A stretch of DNA of 5,291 nt from Planctomycetota bacterium (GCA_027622115.1 JAQBZS010000604.1:1-5291); one strand, 5' to 3'. Positions 1 through 5,291 are shown, counted from the stretch's first letter. The notes: generated from the sequence alone by a model not told the origin. A program made the numbers and translations.

Positions 1-19
1 CGCTTGTTTAAGGTCTAGC

Positions 20-42
20 GATTCAATTGCTGCAATCGAATC
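20..42. repeat. Near-perfect 23-bp dyad, operator-like
   Basis: The left half GATTC-A-ATTGC and the right half GCAAT-C-GAATC are reverse complements around a single central T at 31. Ten of eleven base pairs match, and the one mismatch is A25 against C37. The one-base centre suits a dimeric DNA-binding protein better than an RNA hairpin. Neither strand has a T-run after it, so it is not an intrinsic terminator. The regulated gene, if any, is probably outside the window. The symmetry is seen directly; the operator role is inferred. Confidence 0.45.
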
Positions 43-101
43 CAATCGCGTTCGACGAGCCGATCGTCGCGGTCTCGGGACGAGAATTTTGGCCAGGATC
101 T

Positions 102-170
102 GAATCATTCAAGACACAATTCGAAGGTTGTGGTTGATCGCCACCGATTCACTTATCGACCGAATGATTC
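102..170. repeat. 9-bp inverted repeat with 51-base spacing
   Basis: GAATCATTC at 102-110 is the exact reverse complement of GAATGATTC at 162-170. The arms share the GAATC/GATTC core also found in the dyad at 20-42, and another GATTC lies at 146-150. This gives five GAATC/GATTC pentamers in the first 170 bases. The pair could be two operator half-sites for looping or just chance. No function can be assigned. Confidence 0.3.
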
Positions 171-278
171 CGTACGGGTAGCGTTCGATCTGTTTCGCTT
201 TCCTTCCAGCAAGATCCGGCCGAAGAAGTCCGACAGTGCGTGTTTTTAGGCGCAAGTTTCATGGCAGATTGCACGTTC

Positions 279-307
279 GTGACAACCCTTGGAACTTGGT
301 GTAGTAT
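279..307 (+). promoter_or_regulatory. Candidate sigma-70 promoter of the tRNA-Arg gene
   Basis: GTGACA at 279-284 matches the -35 consensus TTGACA at five of six positions. Exactly 17 bases later, TAGTAT at 302-307 matches TATAAT at four of six. Transcription would start near 314, leaving a leader of about 55 bases before the mature tRNA, which suits a precursor trimmed by RNase P. No other pair in this upstream region fits as well. It was assigned by consensus only, and planctomycete promoters are poorly characterised. Confidence 0.4.
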
Positions 308-368
308 CTCGCGACTTGAGGAAACAAGGGTGATCTTTTGCGGCGAAGCCGAATTGGAACGGTCGTTT

Positions 369-442
369 GTCCCCGTAGATCAACTGGATAGATCGCTGGC
401 CTCCGAAGCCAGAGGTTGCAGGTTCGAACCCTGCCGGGGATA
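369..442 (+). tRNA. tRNA-Arg (anticodon CCG)
   Basis: The 74-base sequence folds into a complete cloverleaf. The acceptor stem is 369-375 with 435-441. The D stem is GATC 378-381 with 391-394, and its loop carries the GG pair. The anticodon stem is 396-400 with 408-412, and the T stem GCAGG/CCTGC (418-422/430-434) encloses TTCGAAC. The anticodon loop 401-407 has U33 and the anticodon CCG at 403-405, which reads the arginine codon CGG. The variable loop is 5 bases. The first acceptor pair is a G-U wobble (369-441) and the discriminator base is A442, as is usual for tRNA-Arg. The 3' CCA is not encoded, so it must be added by a CCA-adding enzyme. No integrase or duplicated 3' end is present, so nothing marks it as an integration site. 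Confidence 0.93.
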
Positions 443-503
443 TTCGCGCTCTTGCGGGTTATGCATATCGACAGGATTCACTCAGCCGCATCCAATATCG
501 AGT

Positions 504-518
504 CCGCTGGCCCAGCGG
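504..518. repeat. Perfect 15-bp palindrome after the tRNA
   Basis: CCGCTGG (504-510) and CCAGCGG (512-518) are perfect reverse complements around C511. As RNA this gives a 6-bp GC-rich stem with a 3-base loop, starting about 60 bases beyond the tRNA end. Only TT followed by mixed sequence comes after it, so it is at best a weak terminator for the tRNA transcript. It could instead be an operator for the DUF1592 gene, which starts 119 bases downstream. Confidence 0.35.
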
Positions 519-523
519 TTGAT

Positions 524-535
524 CACGTTGACGTG
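524..535. repeat. Small palindrome CACGT-TG-ACGTG
   Basis: CACGT (524-528) and ACGTG (531-535) are reverse complements separated by TG, five bases beyond the GC-rich palindrome at 504-518. It lies in the leader region of the DUF1592 gene and could be a protein-binding site. At five base pairs per arm it could easily be chance. Confidence 0.2.
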
Positions 536-637
536 GAGTGCCCTGTCCGAGGGTTCTGGTGATTCATCGATTGTTGGTCGTGTTTTCGTCGTCGGCCCCG
601 GCGCGTCCAAGATACGACACTGGGGCACTTTGAAATC

Positions 638-3157
638 ATGAAAACTGCGATCATTGCCGTTTCGGTCGTGTTCTTTTTCGGTCCGCCCTTGTCATCGCGG
701 GCTGATACATCGCCGGCGGATTCTTCGCTGCTGCAATCGGCGTTCAAGACGCATTGCATCAAATGTCACGGACAAGGCGGGAAGTCCGAGGGCAAAGTCA
801 ATTTGTTGGCCCTGAAATCCGGTGATGACTTTCAGGCTCGGCCCAAGTTGCTCGAAAAGCTGATCACGGTGCTCAAGGATCGCCAAATGCCGCCGGAAGA
901 CGAGCCTCCGCTTCCGGCCGAGAAACGCAAACAAATGGTTGAGTCGGTGAAGTCGTTGCTCGACCAAGCATTGCGGACGCAAGGATTCGCTCCCACACCG
1001 ATCCGGCGGATGAATCGGTTTCAGTACAACAACGCGGTCGTTGATCTGCTCGAATTGGATCGCGACATCTTTCAACTCAACGAGCGACTGCTGCGACGGC
1101 GGGATGATTACTTTCGGCCCGAGACCGGCAAGATGCCGGCGGTTGTACGCGTTTCGAGCCGTCCGCTGGCGAAGGATATCGACAATCAGCGGCCTGAAGG
1201 GTTTCGAGGCGTGGCGGCCTTTCCTCAGGACAAACGCGCGGAACACGGCTTCGACAATCGCGCGGACCACCTGACGCTTTCGCCACTGCTGATGGAGTCG
1301 TTTCTCCAGTTGAGCCAAACGATCGTGGAGAGCCCGGACCTCAATCCCAACGAATGCCGTAGCTGGAATTGGCTGTTCGCACCGCCCGGTCGGCCATTCC
1401 GTGCATCCATCGACGGTAGATACGAGGCCGAAACCGGAGGCCCCATGAAACTCGTGGGCAGACCCAAAGGTCGAGCCGCATTGCAAAACATGCGCGGGTT
1501 CGGCAACCACTGGAGCGGCGACGCACAACTCTTCTGGGCCTGCCCGAGACAGGGCCTCGAATTGAAGCTGTCGTTCACAGTAACTGAGGCTGGCAGCGGC
1601 ATCCGTTTTGGATTCACGAAAGCACCCGACTATGGCAGATTCGAAGTGCATCTGGATGGCGTGAAGATCGGCGATGCGGTCGATTTGTTCGATCCCGAGG
1701 TTGTTCACAGCGACCACGACGTGATGACCAACATCAAGACCGGACCGCATACGCTGAGCTTCAAATGTGTCGGCAAGAACGATCGGTCGACGCGATACTT
1801 CTTCGGTCTGGACTACGCCGACGTGACCGGACGCCAGCCTCGGCCGAAATCCGCCGTGCCACCCGTTGCCGACACGGATGCAATTCGTGACCGACTGAAG
1901 AAACTGCTGCGACGCGCGTTTCGCCGACCCGTCGATCCCGAAACACTCGATCGGTTCACGAAGTTTGCGGCAGTCCAGCTCAAGTCCGGAGCATCGTTCG
2001 AGGACACAATGCGCACAATTGTGGGAGCCGTCCTGGGCATGCCGGATTTCCTGTACTCCTACGAAACAACCAATGACAATTCTCCCGCCAACGCTGGCCA
2101 CCGTCGTGAGCGGGTCAATGATTTTGAACTGGCATCACGTTTGGCTCAGTTCTTCTGGAGCAGCATCCCCGACGACACGTTGCTGGACCTCGCCGAGTCC
2201 GGCACATTGCGCGACGCGAAAACACTCGGCTCGCAGATCGATCGCATGCTGAACGACCGCCGGTCGAGTCGATTCTGCGACAACTTTCCCGCTCAATGGT
2301 TGCAACTGGATCGATTGATTACGTCGATCCCCGATCCGAAGAAGTTCCCCTATTTCTATTACAACGGCTACCGGACCAGCATCCACATGATGTCCGAACC
2401 GTTGCTACTTTTCGAAACGGTTTACATTGAAGATCGATCGATCGTGGAACTGCTGGACTCGAAGTTCACCTGGCAAAGCGACATGCTCCGCCAAAATTAC
2501 GAGGGCCAATCAAGAACTGGGCACGACGTGCAGGTGCAGGTCTTCAAACGCGTTCCGCTGGACGACCCCCGTCGAGGCGGCGTGATTACCAACGCTGCGG
2601 TGATGACCATGACGTCCACGCCCACGCGCACGCAGCCGATCACTCGCGGAGCCTGGGTCAACGCCGTGATCTTCAACGACCCGCCCGAACCGCCACCGGC
2701 CGACGTCCCGCCCTTGCCGGAAGTCGACAAGGATGAACTGGCGAAGCTCACGATTCGCGAACGTTTGGCCGTGCATCGCAAACGAGCCGATTGTGCGAGT
2801 TGTCACAATAAGATCGATCCGCTGGGCTTTGCCTTGGAGAACTACGGACCAACCGGCATCTGGCGAGACAAATACGAGAACGGAAGAAATGTGGACGTCA
2901 GTGGCGTGTTGTTCAATCAACACAAATTCAAAACCGCCATCGAATTCAAGCGTCTGCTCGTGCAGGAGAAAGAACGATTCGCGCGAGGGTTCGCATCGCA
3001 TCTGCTTTCGTACGCACTCGGCCGAGAACTCGGTCCCGCCGATTCACCCGCACTGGCCGACATCACCAAAAAGGCAATGGCAGGCCAGGACCAGTTGCGC
3101 GCGATGCTTAAGAGCGTCGCCATGAGCGAGCCGTTTCTTTGGGCTCGCCCCCTTTAG
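638..3157 (+). CDS. Secreted two-haem DUF1592-family protein (PSCyt1-DUF1587-DUF1595-DUF1592-DUF1588-DUF1585)
   Basis: An 839-residue protein. Residues 1-22 form a Sec signal peptide: Lys2, a hydrophobic run to about 16, and likely cleavage after SRA at 22. It should therefore act in the periplasm. A PSCyt1 cytochrome domain (about 35-95) has haem motif CIKCH at 40-44 and MPP at 84-86, where the Met is a possible axial ligand. DUF1587 starts with RRMNRFQYNN (123-132) and resumes at about 194-230 (HGFDNRADHLTLSPLL), split by roughly 45 extra residues. A beta-rich segment at about 255-397 resembles a carbohydrate-binding jelly roll. DUF1595 (about 413-475), DUF1592 (about 493-622), DUF1588 (about 644-742) and DUF1585 (about 765-838, ending EPFLW) follow. 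DUF1588 holds a second haem motif, CASCH, at 719-723, followed by IDPLGFALENYG. Family length is normal and the function is unknown; redox work linked to polysaccharide use is inference. The ATG at 638 is chosen because the signal peptide starts there; no good Shine-Dalgarno site precedes it. The usual DUF1552 partner gene is absent downstream. Confidence 0.93.
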   Translation: MKTAIIAVSVVFFFGPPLSSRADTSPADSSLLQSAFKTHCIKCHGQGGKSEGKVNLLALKSGDDFQARPKLLEKLITVLKDRQMPPEDEPPLPAEKRKQMVESVKSLLDQALRTQGFAPTPIRRMNRFQYNNAVVDLLELDRDIFQLNERLLRRRDDYFRPETGKMPAVVRVSSRPLAKDIDNQRPEGFRGVAAFPQDKRAEHGFDNRADHLTLSPLLMESFLQLSQTIVESPDLNPNECRSWNWLFAPPGRPFRASIDGRYEAETGGPMKLVGRPKGRAALQNMRGFGNHWSGDAQLFWACPRQGLELKLSFTVTEAGSGIRFGFTKAPDYGRFEVHLDGVKIGDAVDLFDPEVVHSDHDVMTNIKTGPHTLSFKCVGKNDRSTRYFFGLDYADVTGRQPRPKSAVPPVADTDAIRDRLKKLLRRAFRRPVDPETLDRFTKFAAVQLKSGASFEDTMRTIVGAVLGMPDFLYSYETTNDNSPANAGHRRERVNDFELASRLAQFFWSSIPDDTLLDLAESGTLRDAKTLGSQIDRMLNDRRSSRFCDNFPAQWLQLDRLITSIPDPKKFPYFYYNGYRTSIHMMSEPLLLFETVYIEDRSIVELLDSKFTWQSDMLRQNYEGQSRTGHDVQVQVFKRVPLDDPRRGGVITNAAVMTMTSTPTRTQPITRGAWVNAVIFNDPPEPPPADVPPLPEVDKDELAKLTIRERLAVHRKRADCASCHNKIDPLGFALENYGPTGIWRDKYENGRNVDVSGVLFNQHKFKTAIEFKRLLVQEKERFARGFASHLLSYALGRELGPADSPALADITKKAMAGQDQLRAMLKSVAMSEPFLWARPL

Positions 3158-3984
3158 CACGCGAATGTTTGCAGACCACCATCGACTCGTATGACTTGTC
3201 CGCTGATAAAGCGGGCGGCGTCTGAACAGAGGAATCCCACCACGCCGGAAACTTCGTCGGGTCGCCCGTAACGGTCCAAGGTTCCCGATTCCACCATGCG
3301 CTCTTCGACCGGTTCGTTAATCCGCTTCCAGCGTTCCGTCACCGTTGGCCCGGGAGCCACGCAGTTGACCGGAACGTTGTGCGGTCGCAGTTGAGCCGCG
3401 AGACACCGCGTGTACTCATGCACGGCCGCTTTGGCGACGGCGTACATCGAACCGGATTCTCGACCGTAGGTGCCCGCGATACTGCCAATGGTGATGATCC
3501 GACCGGATTTGCGTTCGATCATTCGCGGTGCCACCTCGCGACAACACAGCATGGTGCTCAACAGATTGCGATTTAAGACGCTATGTAAATCGTCCAACGA
3601 AATGTTGAGACAATCGTCGTTCTGCGGACGTCCACCTTGTCCCACTCCCGTGCCCGCCGCGCCGATGTCCCCGCCGGCACAACAAATCAGCAAATCGATT
3701 TGGTTCCACGCCCCACGGATCTCATCCGCCACGCGAGCCACTTCGGCCTCATCGGTCACGTCGCCCCACACCGGCATGGCCTCGCCGCCCGTCGCTTCCG
3801 CGATATCGGCGGCGACCTGTTCCATCGATCGGCCTTCGTTGAACGTCTTCGGGCTGTCCGGTCGCGTACCATGCACGGCGACTTTTGCCCCCAGCCGACA
3901 TAGGTCCACGGCCATGTCTCGCCCGAGTCCGCGAGACGATCCGGTAATCCACGCTGTCCGGCCTGCGAGTGCTTTGCTGCTCAT
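3154..3984 (-). CDS. Short-chain dehydrogenase/reductase (SDR), FabG-like
   Basis: A 276-residue cytoplasmic classical SDR that should catalyse NAD(P)-dependent oxidation or reduction of an alcohol/ketone pair. The Rossmann motif TGSSRGLG is at 14-21. HGTR at 38-41 places Arg41 after the second strand, which favours NADP over NAD (inference). D75 sits in the adenine-contacting GDV. The usual NNAG is replaced by CCAG (101-104). The tetrad is N140, S168, Y181 and K185 (YAVAK at 181-185), followed by PG at 211-212 and the C-terminal SGQVIRVDGG (261-270). A glycine-rich insertion of about 20 residues (106-127) precedes helix 4 and lengthens the protein beyond the usual 245-250. Substrate cannot be predicted; sugar, polyol or 3-oxoacyl compounds are all possible. 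GGAAAG five bases before the ATG is a fair ribosome site. The gene converges on the DUF1592 gene with a 4-base stop overlap and diverges from the Gfo/Idh/MocA gene. Confidence 0.9.
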   Translation of the reverse strand: MSSKALAGRTAWITGSSRGLGRDMAVDLCRLGAKVAVHGTRPDSPKTFNEGRSMEQVAADIAEATGGEAMPVWGDVTDEAEVARVADEIRGAWNQIDLLICCAGGDIGAAGTGVGQGGRPQNDDCLNISLDDLHSVLNRNLLSTMLCCREVAPRMIERKSGRIITIGSIAGTYGRESGSMYAVAKAAVHEYTRCLAAQLRPHNVPVNCVAPGPTVTERWKRINEPVEERMVESGTLDRYGRPDEVSGVVGFLCSDAARFISGQVIRVDGGLQTFAC

Positions 3985-4146
3985 GAGTACTTTCCGGGAG
4001 AAGTTTCGAGATGCTTACTGTCGACAATCACGCGACGCGAGTAGCCCCGAGTGAAACTCGCTCGGTCCGCAGAAGTTTCACCGGACGGGGCACGCAACCT
4101 TGAAACGCCTACGGCCAATCGTTGCTTTCCCAAACAGTACCGCCTC

Positions 4147-4171
4147 GATCTCGCATCGGCCAAGAGAGATC
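4147..4171. repeat. 6-bp stem-loop followed by a short T-run
   Basis: GATCTC (4147-4152) pairs with GAGATC (4166-4171) around a 13-base loop. On the plus strand TGTTTTCC follows, which loosely resembles an intrinsic terminator. However, the stem is short and AT-mixed, and no gene upstream on this strand would need it. Confidence 0.2.
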
Positions 4172-4197
4172 TGTTTTCCATTCGACGCGAGCGTACC

Positions 4198-4224
4198 CCA
4201 CGAGTCGGGCGGACGGTCTCGTGG
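4198..4224. repeat. 7-bp stem-loop CCACGAG/CTCGTGG
   Basis: CCACGAG (4198-4204) pairs perfectly with CTCGTGG (4218-4224) around a 13-base GC-rich loop. A second stem, GTTCC/GGAAC (4228-4248), starts three bases later. No T-run follows, so this is not a terminator. It is part of the structured portion of the spacer. Confidence 0.25.
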
Positions 4225-4318
4225 TGAGTTCCAGGCAGTTTTGGGAACCACCCGGCAACCTAACTTTCGCTCCCATTCCGCACGGCGGACGAACCAGCGT
4301 GCTACCCCGTTCTTTGGC

Positions 4319-4346
4319 GTGCAGCACTGGCCCTTCCGCCAGGCAC
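4319..4346. repeat. Bulged 9-bp stem-loop
   Basis: GTGC (4319-4322) pairs with GCAC (4343-4346) and CTGGC (4327-4331) pairs with GCCAG (4338-4342). The 3' arm is continuous, while the 5' arm has a 4-base AGCA bulge. The terminal loop is CCTTCC. The bulged helix looks more like a folded RNA than a DNA operator, but no covariation evidence is available here. Confidence 0.25.
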
Positions 4347-4528
4347 ACAATGATTCAGTTGGCCGGATTATATCGACTGACATAGTTGCAACGACATTTC
4401 AATACCCGTCGGCGTGAATCTATCCAAAACACCGTCCTGCCTGTTCTATTGAGTCTCAACGGCTCACTTCTGTGTATCTTCCACAAAGCGCCAAATCCGG
4501 ACACGAACCGCGACCTGCAAGGTTTAAC

Positions 4529-4532
4529 GAGG
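4529..4532 (+). promoter_or_regulatory. Ribosome binding site deciding the Gfo/Idh/MocA start
   Basis: GAGG at 4529-4532 lies five bases before the ATG at 4538. It supports this start over the in-frame ATG at 4472, which would add 22 residues before the Rossmann fold with no family counterpart. Confidence 0.55.
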
Positions 4533-4537
4533 CAGTC

Positions 4538-5245
4538 ATGATCGTCATCAATTGCATAGGCGCCGGTCACTGGGGTCCAAATCTAATCAAGGTCTTCACA
4601 ACCATCCCAGATGTGCGAGTCAACCTTGCCTGTGACACGTCTCAAGAGCGGCTGGATTTAGTGAGACAGCGGATCCCTGGGATCGCGGGATTCACGCAGG
4701 ACGCAAACCGAGCCATTGAAGATGACGAAGCAGACGCCGTCATCATTGCGACTCCCGTCCACACACATTCCGACCTTGCGTTAAAGGCACTCAACGCCGG
4801 CAAGCACGTATTCGTTGAGAAGCCCTTGTGTAAGACTTCGGCGGAAGGACAGGCGTTGGTCGAGGCGGCGGAAAGAAACGCCCGGCTGTTGTGTGTCGGA
4901 CACGTATTCCTATTCAATAATGCGATTCGCGGAATTCGTAACCTCATTCGTCGCGGCGAACTCGGTCGAATTCTTTACCTGCACGCGACGCGTACGAACC
5001 TTGGGCCGGTCCGATCCGATGTCAATGCACTTTGGGATCTCGCGTCTCATGACTTAAGCATCTTCAATTACTGGCTACAGGCTCAGCCGTTGACGGTTTC
5101 CGCTCATGGTGCATCACTCCTCAACGCCGACATCGAAGACGTCGTGGTCGCGGGGTTTCGATATCCCGACGGAATCAATGCTTATGTCCATGCCAGTTGG
5201 CTCAATCCGCGAAAAGTGCGTGAAATCATCGTGACTTCTCAATAA
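4538..5245 (+). CDS. Gfo/Idh/MocA family oxidoreductase, C-terminally truncated
   Basis: A 235-residue cytoplasmic protein of the family that oxidises or reduces sugars and sugar nucleotides with NAD(P). The dinucleotide motif GAGHWG lies at 8-13. D33 after the second strand suggests NAD. ATPVHTH is at 71-77 and the conserved EKP at 94-96 carries the active-site Lys95. The C-terminal domain has WDLASHDLSI (166-175) with H171 and D172, the usual catalytic region, and VHASWLNPRKVREIIV (217-232). It is closest in pattern to WlbA/WbpB-like sugar-nucleotide dehydrogenases of surface-polysaccharide clusters. Full-length members are about 320-350 residues. This one stops just where VGSKKM-like sequence and 80-100 further residues are expected, so the C-terminal sheet is incomplete. 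It is probably a broken gene or an assembly junction and may not be functional. The start at 4538 is chosen from the fold and GAGG site. It is divergent from the SDR. Confidence 0.85.
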   Translation: MIVINCIGAGHWGPNLIKVFTTIPDVRVNLACDTSQERLDLVRQRIPGIAGFTQDANRAIEDDEADAVIIATPVHTHSDLALKALNAGKHVFVEKPLCKTSAEGQALVEAAERNARLLCVGHVFLFNNAIRGIRNLIRRGELGRILYLHATRTNLGPVRSDVNALWDLASHDLSIFNYWLQAQPLTVSAHGASLLNADIEDVVVAGFRYPDGINAYVHASWLNPRKVREIIVTSQ

Positions 5246-5291
5246 CCGTGTGGAATTCGTCTTTACACGATCGGCAGTTTCTGCGCGTCAT
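5226..5291 (-). other. Possible minus-strand gene fragment at the right edge
   Basis: Read leftwards from 5291, the minus strand gives 21 codons starting with ATG and ending in TGA at 5226-5228. They include NCRSCKDEFHTVI, with a CxxC pair. This loosely resembles the zinc-binding start of sugar C-methyltransferases, which often begin CRxC and lie in polysaccharide clusters. The piece is far too short to assign, and it may instead be the tail of a gene beyond the edge or non-coding. Confidence 0.12.

Larger units (their letters stand above)
1..368. other. Gene-free left flank and tRNA leader
   Basis: No reading frame here has a recognisable domain, and the only longer open frame runs on through the tRNA gene, so I call no protein. 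The stretch does carry inverted repeats (20-42, a 6-bp stem at 53-58/64-69, and 102-110/162-170) and a candidate promoter at 279-307. It could be the upstream regulatory region or 3' flank of a gene beyond the left edge. A small CGGC/GCCG stem with a GAA loop (341-351) lies in the presumed tRNA leader. Confidence 0.5.
3985..4537. other. Divergent spacer, stop-poor and hairpin-rich
   Basis: This 553-base region between two divergent genes should hold both promoters, but no convincing -35/-10 pair is seen for either. Between about 4078 and 4417 four overlapping frames on both strands stay open for 79-105 codons. None has a recognisable domain or a good start, so no protein is called. Stem-loops lie at 4048-4060 (CGAGT/ACTCG), 4147-4171, 4198-4224, 4228-4248 (GTTCC/GGAAC), 4278-4288 (CCGC/GCGG) and 4319-4346. 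It could be a structured RNA, a repeat family member, or decayed coding sequence. None of these is established. Confidence 0.4.

Noticed and set aside
153..161. DnaA-box-like TTATCGACC hinting at a replication origin
   Set aside because: It is a single site with two mismatches to TTATCCACA, with no cluster, AT-rich unwinding region or dnaA/dnaN neighbour.
213..247. T-run at 241-246 as an intrinsic terminator of an upstream gene
   Set aside because: Only a 3-bp stem can be formed before the T-run, so no stable terminator hairpin is present.
369..442. tRNA as an integration site of a genomic island
   Set aside because: No repeat of the tRNA 3' end, no integrase and no mobile genes occur in the window.
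240..641. Plus-strand open frame of 133 codons
   Set aside because: It runs straight through the tRNA-Arg gene and overlaps the DUF1592 start, and its peptide shows no domain.
692..2101. Long open frame (469 codons) on the minus strand inside the cytochrome gene
   Set aside because: It is antisense to a gene with clear haem motifs and family domains, has no recognisable motif itself, and is a usual by-product of GC-rich coding sequence.
4100..4417. Small proteins of 79-105 residues in the divergent spacer
   Set aside because: Several frames on both strands are equally open, none has a good ribosome site or recognisable motif, and the sequence has more hairpins than protein signal.
4449..4480. 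Possible promoter TTGAGT ... TGTATC before the Gfo/Idh/MocA gene
   Set aside because: The -10 matches only three of six positions at 18-base spacing; the better match TATCTT lies too far away at 20 bases.
1..5291. CRISPR array, phage or defence system
   Set aside because: No regularly spaced direct repeats, cas-like proteins, nucleases, toxins or phage structural genes are visible.

Overview
The window looks like chromosomal DNA from a planctomycete or a close relative in the PVC group (Planctomycetes, Verrucomicrobia, Lentisphaerae). The main evidence is the large secreted two-haem protein built from PSCyt1, DUF1587, DUF1595, DUF1592, DUF1588 and DUF1585 domains. That architecture is strongly expanded in planctomycetes and scarce elsewhere. 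Weak or absent Shine-Dalgarno sites and loosely packed, mostly single genes fit the same origin. I see no phage, plasmid, transposase or CRISPR signature.

Layout. Positions 1-368 hold no convincing gene, but contain a near-perfect 23-bp dyad (20-42), a 9-bp inverted repeat (102-110/162-170) and a plausible sigma-70 promoter (279-307). A tRNA-Arg with anticodon CCG lies at 369-442. A short spacer with two adjacent small palindromes (504-518, 524-535) leads to the DUF1592-family cytochrome gene (638-3157, plus strand). That gene meets a short-chain dehydrogenase/reductase gene (3154-3984, minus strand) tail to tail, with a 4-base overlap of the stop codons. A 553-base spacer (3985-4537) separates the SDR from a divergent Gfo/Idh/MocA oxidoreductase gene (4538-5245, plus strand). 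The spacer is unusually poor in stop codons and has several stem-loops. The Gfo/Idh/MocA gene breaks off inside its C-terminal domain, roughly 80-100 codons short of family length.

How the genes relate. They do not form one operon, because orientation changes at each boundary. The cytochrome-like protein should act outside the cytoplasmic membrane, in electron transfer coupled to an unknown, possibly carbohydrate-related, reaction. The SDR and the Gfo/Idh/MocA protein are cytoplasmic NAD(P)-dependent oxidoreductases. The latter resembles the sugar-nucleotide dehydrogenases of surface-polysaccharide clusters.

I do not see convincing evidence for a complete new system. The best leads are the truncated sugar dehydrogenase with a possible rearrangement junction near 5235, the structured stop-poor spacer at about 4078-4417, the DUF1592 gene without its usual DUF1552 partner downstream, and the 23-bp dyad at the left end.
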